From assembly GCA_030685235.1 (NCBI GenBank), contig MU839110.1, positions 310,001 to 374,000 on the forward strand: 64,000 bases of DNA, in the 5' to 3' direction. Source of the stretch: Copromyces sp. CBS 386.78 (taxonomy: Eukaryota; Ascomycota; Sordariomycetes; Sordariales; Sordariaceae). This document shows positions 1 through 10,116 of the stretch, in pieces. Made by a program: the position numbers and the translations under genes. The notes under the pieces are model-generated. The model searched no databases. It saw only the letters and a program-made list of their open reading frames with translations, and had not been told where the DNA came from. Numbering within the stretch: the stretch's first letter is position 1; every line of letters starts with the position of its first letter.

Positions 1-535
1 TGCTTGGTGATGACCATCATCAGTCGTCTTGGCCATCTCGGTCAGTGAACAATTTTGAGATTTGGATTTCGTGTTTTGCTTTTCGGTGATCGGTTCTGCT
101 CAAATTTCGTCGTCGTTTTGTGGTGTATATAAACGCACTTCGTCTCGTGAGTACGCTATTAGGGTTTTTCATTTCATCCCAAGTCATCAGTCCCCTCTTC
201 ACACACAATATCAGTCGAACCTTGCTACCCGCAAGTCTCAGTCGGCATCTTGCAGATTACATCAGACACCCCGTCAGTCATAAACTACCGTTTCGGACCC
301 TTGATTCCCCAACTTACGCCACAACATCAAATCATCACCGAGGTCTCACATTTTTGCCGTCGAGCACTTCCTGTATAAAGTGCGTTCATCCTTCTTCATA
401 TATTGACAGAACAGTTTGCTAACCCTCTTCTAAAGGTCTTCAAGTCTAAAAGCACAGCTTTCCTGTCTCCCAGACCACCCCTTCACCGTCGTCTACGCAA
501 CGCAGCAAGCAAGCAAAGCAAAACAAACACCCAAG
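1..535. other. Upstream region of the small Ser/Gly-rich ORF
   Basis: No gene recognised. The stretch just before the ATG at 536 is A/C-rich, as in Neurospora 5' leaders (AAACAAACACCCAAG immediately upstream), so part of this is probably promoter and 5' UTR of that ORF. The short ORFs here have no coding character that I can recognise. Confidence 0.4.
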
Positions 536-769
536 ATGCCCGAGGAAATCATCATCAGCAGCGGAAACTACACCTTCGCCGGTAGTGGCTCTTCCGGCTC
601 TAGCTACACCGGCTCGTCGTCCTCCGCCTCCTCTGGATCCTCTTCTGGCGGCAGTGATGGCTGGAGACCCCGCACCTACGTCCCTCTGCCCATCTCCGAG
701 GGTAGCGCTACTGGCGGCGGCGGCAGCGGTGGCGGCAGGTGCACCGACGAGGCTAAAAGACGGAGATAA
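536..769 (+). CDS. Small Ser/Gly-rich hypothetical protein (77 aa)
   Basis: A single-exon ORF of 77 codons starts in a good fungal context (CCCAAGATGCC) and ends in TAA. The first 12 residues (MPEEIIISSGNY) are ordinary. Residues 15-40 are almost only Ser, Gly, Thr and Ala. A short motif, WRPRTYVPLPI, follows at about 43-53, then a second glycine run and a basic end (EAKRRR). Codons prefer C in the third position, as in the recognised genes here. There is no signal peptide, membrane segment or known domain. It resembles in general style the small disordered proteins made during growth or conidiation in filamentous fungi, but I do not recognise it. It could be the first exon of a longer gene, although I saw no convincing donor site. 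Confidence 0.5.
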   Translation: MPEEIIISSGNYTFAGSGSSGSSYTGSSSSASSGSSSGGSDGWRPRTYVPLPISEGSATGGGGSGGGRCTDEAKRRR

Positions 770-1974
770 CCAGGCTGGAGTGATGGACACGAAGAAAAAG
801 AGATGGGCGGCATGGACTCTTTCATGGCATGGTATAGGGCGGAGGAGTAGGATGATGATGACTTACGGCGTTGAGGCATGACTTTCTTTCTTCTTCTTCT
901 GCAATACATACCCGGCGGCATGCGGCTGAACTTGTCCCTTGTCCACGCCCTTTTTCCCTTCAACTCAGCTGTGTATCAAAACTTTTTCGCGACGACATAG
1001 AGATCAAAATTGAGGGACTCAGGTCCAAGGATTACCTACAGCTCTACAACGCGTACGATCAGTGATGGTTTACTTCTGGCAGATGGCGTGTTGTCACGAA
1101 TTGCGCAAAAGGTCTCCTCATTCAGCAGCTCCTCAAGCAGTGCAACTAACTAGCAGAGCAGCTCGACTAATGTAAAAGAAGTAACCCCGCAAAAATTCTC
1201 GGGGTGAAAATTAACAGTGCCAGCCATCATCGAGTGCCCCCATCAGACCGCTCAAACTAAGCATGTCTTTTAAATATCGAAAATTCCCCCAACTAATCGT
1301 GAGAAACTGACTGAACTGACCGGCCGTCCCCCAAGACATACCGTGTAACCAGTTCCTCCAGTTCCTCAACAAAATTCTGACACCACGCCCCCTTTCAGCC
1401 ATTCAGTCATACCCGGTTTCACGTCCCACAAAGCTTTTCCTCGATATCGAATTTCTGTCCATAGCAATTTGATCATCCCACGTGGTTGGTAGCACCCTGA
1501 AACGAGGGACAGGCTGCGACGGGCTGATATTGGGTGGTTCAGAAAGTTGGTTAGTTGTATCGCGGGGGACGCGCAGGTGAGTCGCGCCGGAAATCTAAAC
1601 GGAACTGAAGGAAACGCGTACGTCGCTGCGTGGTATGTGTTAAAAGGTCTATGACACATCTGAGGGTACCTTGGAGGTGCGCATTCGAATGCAGAATAAC
1701 TTCTGACTGCGGGTATCATTTGTATCTGAAGGCCCAAAGGCTGTTGTTAAGTTACCTATCTAGCTTCGTTTATATGGATATTGTGAATTAGATTACTAGC
1801 AACCAAATAATGCCGTGGCAGATATTCTTGGTGCTATTTGACACGCGCGACGTGCGGGAAGACGGGCAGTTTCTCTCAGCTCCTATGATAATCTCTTGCA
1901 AGAATGACTGCTCCCGTGAACTTTGTCTTGAATGCAATAGTACAAGAGGTCGAAATGATGGACTGGTTTTTGAA
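770..1974. other. Intergenic region, no gene recognised
   Basis: About 1.2 kb holding the likely 3' UTR of the small ORF and the region downstream of the broken minus-strand gene. Reading frames are short. A minus-strand frame at 1788-2060 has some protein-like character and may be a displaced part of the neighbouring broken gene. Confidence 0.35.
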
Positions 1975-2612
1975 CTAGGCGTTTGTCTGGAATTCTCTAA
2001 AGCCGTCTTCTTCTTCGGCAGCGATTTGGTAAGGTCCTTTAGTGTCGGTTTCCAGGTCACCTCTCCTCTTCATCACGGAGTTTGCCCCGAAGAGATCGAG
2101 TTCCCATTCTTTGAGTGCCTCTTTCTGGCCTTTCCTTGTTTCGAACAATTTCTTCTGTACTTCGTGCGGGATGTTGCGCATGTTCTTCTCTGGGATGAAA
2201 CACCTAGATATATCGTCAATGTCGAAGTTGGGATCGACGAGAAGGGTGAGGAGCAGGATGTTGCGCGCTGTTAGGTACGCATCGCGTCAGTCTTACTATC
2301 TCTTTGAGATGTAGAGAGGTGAAAGGAGGAGAAGGGAGGGCTCTGGGGAAAGAGGCAGAGGTGAGGAAACATAAGGTACCAATCACCAATGTGTTCAAAT
2401 GACGCGTCATGGCCATGTGCGCTGGGAAGAGCACATTTCCAACGTCTCCAGACCCTAGAAGCAAGATGTTGACTGGCTTCTCTTCGCCCTTCGTGTCCGG
2501 CGGTTATGTTCTCCGTCAGGTAAACGGCGGGTGGTCGCCGAGGGGTGGAACGCGCGGGTGACGCGCCTGCATTACCTGAGGGAGGAGCGGCTGCAAATGT
2601 ATTCACGAGCAT
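1975..2612 (-). pseudogene. Broken gene resembling the fungal DUF4470 N-terminal domain
   Basis: Read on the minus strand, separate frames give fragments in the order typical of fungal DUF4470 proteins: PPAVYLTENITAGHEG (about 2540-2490), then EEKPVNILLLGSGDVGNVLF in another frame (about 2480-2420), then ARNILLLTLLVDPNFD (2269-2220). The second and third fragments join in frame through a good intron (2379-2268, GTACCT donor, CTGAC branch, AACAG acceptor). The first and second differ by one base inside a GGG run. A possible ATG lies at 2612-2610. After VMKRRG the frame that looks coding changes again. Repeated frame changes point to decay, or to base-calling indels in homopolymers. The family assignment is from remembered pattern only. 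Confidence 0.45.
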
Positions 2613-3291
2613 ATGATGCACGCTGTGGAAGTTGAAATGAGATACGAATTTGTGTTGAATGTAATTGTGAAAGCACAACTGAGCAACAGACGCTGCTGCA
2701 AACAACGAAGTGGTTGGGTTCCAAACTAACAAGGTTGTTGAGACTGGGGCGGGTGCACATCGCGAAGTTGTGGTTCGAAAGAAGGCGTGAATGGAAGAAA
2801 ACACCAAGAGCAAGCGGGAGTGCTGGGTCGCGGGTGCTGGCTGGATTGAGGAAAAAAAAACCATCCACCAAGGGAAAGTGTACGTTGCCCCTCCTGCCAG
2901 CAAAAGAGAAGGAGCGGGATGGACTCAAAATCGGGCACCACCACGGCAAGCGTCACCAGTCCGCCCAGCCCTCTTGTTGAGGAAGGAAGGCACGCTTCCA
3001 CGTCACCATGTCCCAACCACCAAGCCCACATCCCCAAAAGCCGCCAGACATCAAGCATCAGCTTCACCATGAGTATGGAAAGGCACCAGAGAACCAGTTC
3101 ATGGGCACCAGGGCAAGAGCACAACCGTCACCAACCACCACAACACCACCAATCTTCACCGTGAGCATGAGCATAAGCGCCAGAGCACCAGACCAGGGGC
3201 ACCACCACCACCAGTACCGGCAGGAGCAGAAGTCCCTAACTCGTGGTATATATATTAGTTCCGCAGACCTGATATTCAACGACAAACAAAA
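2613..3291. other. Intergenic region upstream of the tRNA-like gene
   Basis: No gene recognised. The region is rich in CACCA and similar short repeats around 2930-3220, which gives long low-complexity frames in several phases that look like shadows. A TATATATTA tract (3248-3256) precedes the tRNA-like gene. Confidence 0.35.
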
Positions 3292-3423
3292 GCGCGGTTG
3301 GTGTAGTGGTCAGCATGTTCGCTCAGTAATGGCACTTCGTTCACCACGGTGTTCGTGTCAGTCCCCTTCGGGGCGTTGCCAGGCTGACTGCGAGAGACCC
3401 GGGTTCGAATCCCGGACTGCGCA
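3292..3423 (+). tRNA. Intron-containing tRNA-like gene, isotype unresolved
   Basis: The ends pair as a 7-bp acceptor stem (GCGCGGT with ACTGCGC, one G-T), followed by A3423. The internal Pol III promoter boxes are both present: A box TGGTGTAGTGG (3299-3309) and a perfect B box GGTTCGAATCC inside a 5-bp T stem. The D stem (GTGT/GCAT) and anticodon stem (TTCGC/GCGAG) also form, and a T run follows the gene. The best parse puts a 60-nt intron at 3329-3388, after position 37, as in other eukaryotic nuclear tRNA introns; it contains a CCCCTTCGGGG hairpin. The loop then reads T C A G T A / T, giving C rather than the near-universal U at position 33 and a nominal AGT anticodon. I therefore leave the isotype open. 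It may be a variant or a decaying gene. Confidence 0.7.
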
Positions 3424-3834
3424 TATTTTTTTCGTATTTATTTCTTTTTTGGTCTTTCTTTTTGCCAGGGCCGGCGGGGAAAGCCTCAGGGTGTGCGTGG
3501 TGGCAGGTGAGGAGGATCATGATGGCACAGATAAGGCTGAACTGGAATTGGAGATGGGCTGTTATTTTATTTTATTATTTTGATTACGTGACGAGCTCTT
3601 GTTGGGGTTGAGTAGCATCTTGGTGCAAGTGAGGTTGGCGATCTTGCTCTCAGAATCCAGCGGCTATCTGACGTTTACCCCTTTTGGGAAGAACATACGA
3701 GTGGGTGTCTGCCTGGGAAGCTCGACTGTCGTATTGGTACCCTAACCCTGGTATAGGAATGGGTTTTCGTCTGATATGGTTTATACAGAAGTGAGATATA
3801 CGGGCAGCTCTTGTTTATACGGTAATCTTGATTG
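3424..3834. other. Spacer between tRNA-like gene and retrotransposon
   Basis: About 410 bp with no recognisable gene. It begins with the T-rich Pol III terminator of the tRNA-like gene and ends at the AAATC target duplication (3835-3839). Base composition is normal, unlike the AT-rich element that follows. Confidence 0.4.
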
Positions 3835-3839
3835 AAATC

Positions 3840-4073
3840 TGTGAGAAGATTCTGGGCGTTTGCTGCACAGACCGCTAGTCCTTTGCGCTGTAGGGCTCTT
3901 TACCCTGCAAACCTCCTTTGACAGCGGATCTGGCAGCACCCAGAATCCCCTCCTTTGTAGACCTTCCTCTTTATTACCAATTCTATATAACTAGTAATCC
4001 CCTCCAGCTTCAATTAACTAGATCTCTTAATTAATATATATTATTCTTATTATCTTTCGTAATCTATTTTATA
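3840..4073 (+). repeat. 5' LTR of the copia element
   Basis: 234 bp starting TGTGAGAAGATTC and ending in TTTTATA. Against the 3' LTR it shows roughly two dozen differences, all C/T or G/A by my reading, and they are denser toward its inner end. That pattern is RIP rather than ordinary divergence. Because RIP hits both copies, LTR divergence cannot be used to date this insertion. Confidence 0.93.
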
Positions 4074-4085
4074 GGTTATAAACCC
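4074..4085 (+). promoter_or_regulatory. Primer binding site, initiator-tRNA half-molecule type
   Basis: Directly after the 5' LTR the sequence reads GGTTATAAACCC. The complement of the anticodon-loop region of eukaryotic initiator tRNA-Met is GGTTATGAGCCC, so the two differences are both G-to-A, as RIP would cause. Copia and related elements prime from an initiator tRNA cut in the anticodon loop, so this location and sequence fit that mechanism. Confidence 0.65.
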
Positions 4086-7000
4086 TCTATTGTAACGCTA
4101 ACTAAGCGCAACCTCCTAATAAAAACCCCATTAAGTCAACGACGCGATCTTCGCCCTAACAATCCCATTAAGTCAGTAACGCAATCTTCGCCCTAATAAT
4201 CCCATTAAAATCAATGACGTAATCTTCGCCCTAACAACCCCTCTAAATTAGTAACGCGATCTACGCCCTAATACTCCAACCTCAAATCGACGATTTACTG
4301 GCATTTATAAAGATTATTTACCAAGACAATAATCACAATCAATCCTCCCCCAATAAACTAATATAATTATTTACTCTATTAGCTATAGCTTCAAATAATA
4401 ACCTAGCCGACATAATAACCTTCATATAATTAAAAAGCGAGAAGAATCTAGGTAACTAGGAGGCAACTCTCTAGGTCGCTCTAAATTACGCCAACTTTAT
4501 AGACTATATCTTTAGCCTAAAGGATAAATTAGAATTAAACGATAAAACGTCGAAGGAGTACGAAACGTAGCGATCTAATAAGGCTAGAGCAGTCGCCGCT
4601 ATTTATAGTACCCTAAAAGTAGAGAATATCCGGACAACCCTACAAATTAATAGATAGAATCTACGCGATAGGGACCCCAGTTATTATTACTAGCTAGTTT
4701 AAAAAATTATTGCAAAGGTTACAGATAAGGCTAAAGCGGATGTACTCCAAGAATATCTATTACTAAAGAGATAATCTTTTAATATTATAGAATCGTTCTT
4801 ATAACGATATAATATTTGCTATAAACGAATAACCGAAGCTAACTTCCTTATCGACGAAGATTTCGAAATAGTTATCCTATTTAATATAGTTAAAACCTAA
4901 TACCCTATTGAAGCCCGCTTCTAGGCTATAGATATAGAAACGAAGAAACTAGTTCCCTTAATATTTCTAGGCAAGTTCAATACTATTAGCAATAGCGAGA
5001 AGCGGAATTTAACCTTTAGTGTCTCTATTCAAGTTAATAATGCCAATAATGATAATAAAGGTAATAAGGATAATAAGGAAAAGAAGAAGAGAGAAATAGA
5101 GAAGTGCTCTACGTATAGTAGAGAGATTATAAAAGGTTATAAACACTTCGATTACAGTTATTATAGGAATCCTAAAATACTAAACTATTAAATATATAAC
5201 CTAAAGAAGGCACCAAATAATTAGAAGAAAAAGAAAGAGTTAATGGAGGCAAAGTCTAGTACAGTTACAGCTACTACTAATACGAATAATAGCCTTACCT
5301 ATCCTTCTTTAAAGAGCTCCCTACTATACGGTAGTATTAATAGCTTTATGGTATTAAGCCGTAATAACTCTAACTCCGATACCTCTAATTAGAGTTTTTG
5401 GTAGAGCCTATAGTTAATTTAAACGTTAAAATCTAATAAGCTCTTAAGGTACAATTGATGAATAATATTAATAACGACGATAATATACGTAATAAGGTTC
5501 TTTACGATTCTAGATGTACCACCAGCATATTTAACTATCTTAAATAGTTTATAGATATATAACTATTAAACGAATCCTCTAAGTACGTAGTAGGCAACGG
5601 TAATTCTATATACTCGTATTATAAAAGCATAATAGAGTTAACGATGCCAATAAATCACAGTACAATAAGGGTGATAATCAAAGACGTATAGTTCTACCCT
5701 AACGTTCTAACTAATTTTATTATATCTACTAGCCTTTTCGATAACGGTATAGAGTAGATAATAAAAAGCAACCAAATTACGTATAGTAAATATACTATAT
5801 AATGTAGCTGGGCTGGCAATGTCCCTACCCTCCTTACTATACTGCCTAACAATTTTAATTAACGTTACGAACTTCCTAGAGTTCTAATGGCTTCGATAAT
5901 ATATAAAACAATATATAAACGATTGATACACGCTGGAAAATAATAAGTTATTGAGGCCTATTAGAAAGTAGGTATCCCTATATCTAGATAAGAGGAGGAT
6001 AATTGTAAGGCTTGCAATATATCGAAAATAACAAATAAAATGCCTAAGGTAGTCTACGGTACTATAGTAACGAAAGTACTATAATACGTACGAGTAAACG
6101 TCACTAACTATAATTAACCAGGCTATATAAGCGTTAAATACGTTGTATATTTTATTTATATAGTTATAACTTATAGATGGGTTCGTTTCGTAGTTAATAA
6201 AGGCGATGCCTTTAGAGTAATAACTAAATGGAAAAGATTCGTAGAGTTATAAACTAGTTTAAAAGTTTGTATTATAAGCCTTGATAGTAGCCTAGAATTC
6301 GAATTGGCGATAATAAAGTTCAAAAACTCTAAGCTAGATAAATAGACAAAATAAGAAGGTATTGAAATCTAGAAAACAATACCCTATATACTATAAATAA
6401 ACAGCCTAACCGAACTAATAGGAAGGTTAATTATAATAAAAACTAGAACCGTTATCTAAAAGAATAAGATTCCTATAGTTCTCTAGCCTTTTATAATAGA
6501 TACAACCGTTAGAATTATAAATTTATTACCGACTAAAGTAAATCCAAATAAGATAAGTCCCTATAAACTTCTTTATACTTACGCTAATAATCCTATAGAC
6601 TAAAGGAAACCCTACTTCAAATACTTATGAAAATACTAGTATATCGCTTACTATTATATTAAACCTTAGAAACGGGAATAAAGCGATAAATTTACCCCGC
6701 GAATACGTAAAGCCTACCTTCTCAATTATAGTAACGAATATAGCCGCATTTACTAGCTATACAATCTAAAATCTTACGAAATAATCCGAACGAACGTAAT
6801 TAAATTCGTAGAGAAGGACAGCGAAAATAAAGAAAGAGAGGATAAGCTTCAATATATAGTAGTCTTCGAAGATTATAACGTTTAAGAGATCGAAGACGTA
6901 GCGGAATAGGAAAAAGAAATAATAATTAGGGTAATGGGTACGATGTAATTAATAGCGTAATTAATAGAAGTTAAATAATAATTTCAACCTAAACCCCCCC

Positions 7001-9489
7001 CCGTAGTTCTCGAAATACCGTATTATTACCCTAGCCCATTACTAATATTAACACCGTCGTCAACACCCTTAATTCAAAATCTCTAAAGTCAATAAGACTA
7101 GACGTTATCTTCTATCGAAGAAGAATAAGAATAAATGATAGATCTTAATAATTTAGATAAAGAGAATCCTATCCCGCCAAAGGATAGCCTACTCGAAAAA
7201 TTATACTCTCTAAGCAATTCCAACGAGTCTAATAAATCTTCGAAATTAGGAAATACGAATAACGCAATTTCTACCCTTACTCAACGCGGTAGTATCAAAA
7301 TACTTAATCTCTTTAAGAAGTTTATATCTCTATCTACCTTTAAACTTCTCCAAACCCCTACAAGTATAGAACTTCAATAAATGCTTCTATTTCCAACACT
7401 TATACTAGTAAAGCCTCTAGCACCAATACTCTTAGTATCCCCAGCTCCTTTTACGGCTCAGCAGGGATTTTTAGCTCCCCCTATGACTTAATAAAGATCT
7501 CTAATACCGCCGCCTCCATCGGCTAACCCTACTACTCCTACACCTATATAAGCACCCCTTACCCCCTTAGTACCTCTTTTAAACGATTAACCCTCTTTAA
7601 AACTTATAGTTCCTACTATAGATAATTCTATCCTTCTAGAAGTACGAAAAAGTCGTCTAAAGAAAATTAAAACTAAAAAACTAAAAGGGTATAAATACGG
7701 TAATAAAAAGATAATTAATAAACTAGGTAAACTATTATTCTACCATAGAACGATAGAACCTAACCGGTTAATAAGACCACCGCCTATCTAGTATCTTATA
7801 ACCATAAAGGCATTAAAGGAAATCAACAGCTATATCAATACTAAACGAATTATCCTTAAGAATTACAGACAGGCTAAAAAGCTTCCAAACTTTAGTATAT
7901 ATTAGTTTCCAGCTATGAAAAAGTAGGTAAAAGCATTGAAAGACTAAAAAGTATGGAATCTAGTCTAGAAAACCCCAGATATAAATATTCTACTTAGTAA
8001 ATAAGTATATAACGAGAAATTCAACCTTATCACACAACAATACAAAACTAGAATACAATGGGTAGTCTATAATAATAAGGAACAAGAAAATTCTTGGAAT
8101 ATCGAAGATATCTATACTATAGTAGCCAATAATACGAACCTTCGAATCTTTCTAGTTTATATAGCTATCTACAATCTAGATTACTAATAATTCGACTTTA
8201 ATATAGCCTTTCTCAACGCCTCTATTCCAAAAGGAAAAAGATATTACGTTAAACAACCGACAAATTTAATAAAGGATTCCCAAAAGGTGTACCTATTATG
8301 CAGAGCTCTATATAAGTTAAAATAAAGCCCTCTATACTAATTTAACACCATAAATCCCATCCTATTCGAACTAGGTTTTTTAGTACTAGGCACAAATACC
8401 TATTTTTTCGTTAATAAGACCAGAAATACACTAATAATACTCTATATTAACGATCTTCTAATTATAGTACAAAAGAATAAAGATATTAAAGATATTGTTA
8501 ATTAACTAAAATCCAAGTTTAAACTAAAATCAATAAGCAATATCAAAACCTTTCTAAATTATAATATCGTTTGTAATAGATAAGAATATACAGTATTTAT
8601 ATTATAATAGCAATATATATAAGCAATTATTAAGAAATTTAAATACAATAATCTAAAAAGCGCTAACACTCTATAGCTACTAAACTACAAAATCTATAGG
8701 GGTACGCCAGCCATCGAAATACTAGAAATCCAAAAACCTTACATTAAGAAAACTAGCTCCCTTAACTACGCATCTATAAGCTCTCGTCTAAATATCACAT
8801 TTACAGTCAATAAACTCTATAAAAGTAACGTTAAACCAATAAACTATTACAACTACGTAATGCGCTATCTTTTCAAATATCTAATAAATAACCCAAATCT
8901 AGGACTACTATTAGGAGGCCTCTCGTTTCTACAATAACTAAACCTCAATTTCAAGATATATACAAATACCTTATATATAAACGATATTATAATAAAGTAC
9001 AATATAGTTAGGCATATTATATTTATAATAACTAGTCCAATATTCTAGAAATTAAAGAAATAAGCCTTCGTTATTCTAAGTACAATAGAAGTAGAATTTA
9101 CTAACCTAGTACTAGCGGCCAAATTAGCCGATTGGGTAGCTAGAATACTAGAGGAGCTAAGTATAATACAACTACAGCGGATCCTCTTTACAAACAATAC
9201 TAACATAAGAGTAACAACTCTTAAAACCCTAGAAAAGAACCATTATATCGATATATAATTGAAATAAGTTACAAAACAAATAGAATAGAAAAGGTTTAAA
9301 GTTATTTATATACTAGGAACGGACATAGTAGCCGACGGTTTAATAAAACTACTAAAGGCGGATAAGTACGGAAAATTTGTAAAAATACTAGGCCTTACGA
9401 AGAAGGATATCCCCTAATTAAACACCAAGAAGAAGGAATTGTAATAATTTATATATAAATAAATTATCTTCGTTAAGTCTATAGGGGTA

Positions 9490-9723
9490 TGTGAGAAGAT
9501 TCTGGGCGTTTACTACACAGACCGCTAATCCTTTGCGCTGCAGGGCTCTTTACCCTACAAACCTCCTTTAACAGCGGATCTGGCAGCATCCAGAATCCCC
9601 TCCTTTGTAGACCTTCCTCTTTATCACCAATTCTATATAACTGGTAATCCCCTCCAGCTTCAGTTAGCTGGATCTCTCAATCAATACACATCATTCTCAT
9701 CATCTTTCGTGATCCATCTCATA
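9490..9723 (+). repeat. 3' LTR of the copia element
   Basis: 234 bp, the partner of 3840-4073, starting TGTGAGAAGATTC and ending CATCTCATA. It carries fewer transitions in its second half than the 5' copy. The AAATC duplication follows directly at 9724-9728. Confidence 0.93.
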
Positions 9724-9728
9724 AAATC

Positions 9729-10116
9729 ACTCGTAGCTCAAGGCCATCTTTGCCCCACTTTTAACCCCTGGCTTGGAACAGGTCGGAAACCACAACTTGG
9801 AGAAGACACTCGTTCTTTCCTTCAAGACAACGTCACGGCACAGAGAGAAAATTTCTAGAAACAAAGATTTCGAACATGATCCTGGCATGATCATTTTTAA
9901 TTGTGCAATTCCTAGGGAGTTCAGGTCAAACATCGCTGAGTGTCCATCAACGATTCAGAAACTATAGAAACAAGAAATCATTCAGTTGCCGCTGCGCCCA
10001 CATTTGGCTCGGGTCCCACATCATGACGCTGCCAAAGCTTGAGGATGTTTCTTGCCATTCTCGTTCTTTCTGACCGTCTTGGCCCAGTTTTCCAGCACCA
10101 AATATACTCTGTCACT
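9729..10116. other. Flank between retrotransposon and orphan gene
   Basis: About 390 bp of normal base composition with no gene recognised. The change from the AT-rich element is abrupt, so RIP has not obviously spread into this flank. It probably holds the 3' UTR of the minus-strand gene ending at 10117. Confidence 0.4.

Larger units (their letters stand above)
3840..9723 (+). mobile_element. RIP-inactivated Ty1/copia LTR retrotransposon
   Basis: A 5.9-kb element bounded by two 234-bp LTRs and a perfect 5-bp target duplication (AAATC at 3835-3839 and 9724-9728). Remnants appear in copia order on the plus strand: a gag region with a zinc-knuckle-like cluster near 5100-5165, a DSxCT protease-like motif near 5510, an integrase-core-like stretch near 6085-6190, reverse transcriptase near 8190-8470 (DFNIAFLNASIPKG, ALYKL, then LYINDLLI where the family has Y-V-D-D), and RNase H near 9085-9330 (HYIDI, LGTDIVADGLIKLL). 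Integrase before RT makes it copia rather than gypsy. Stops, mostly TAA and TAG, occur throughout, and the body is strongly AT-rich. No long ORF survives; the longest ATG-started frame is 7135-7380, a fragment of the linker before RT. Confidence 0.93.

Noticed and set aside
7135..7380. 81-codon ORF inside the copia element as a separate gene
   Set aside because: It sits in the linker between integrase and reverse transcriptase remnants and has the AT-rich composition of the RIP-mutated element.
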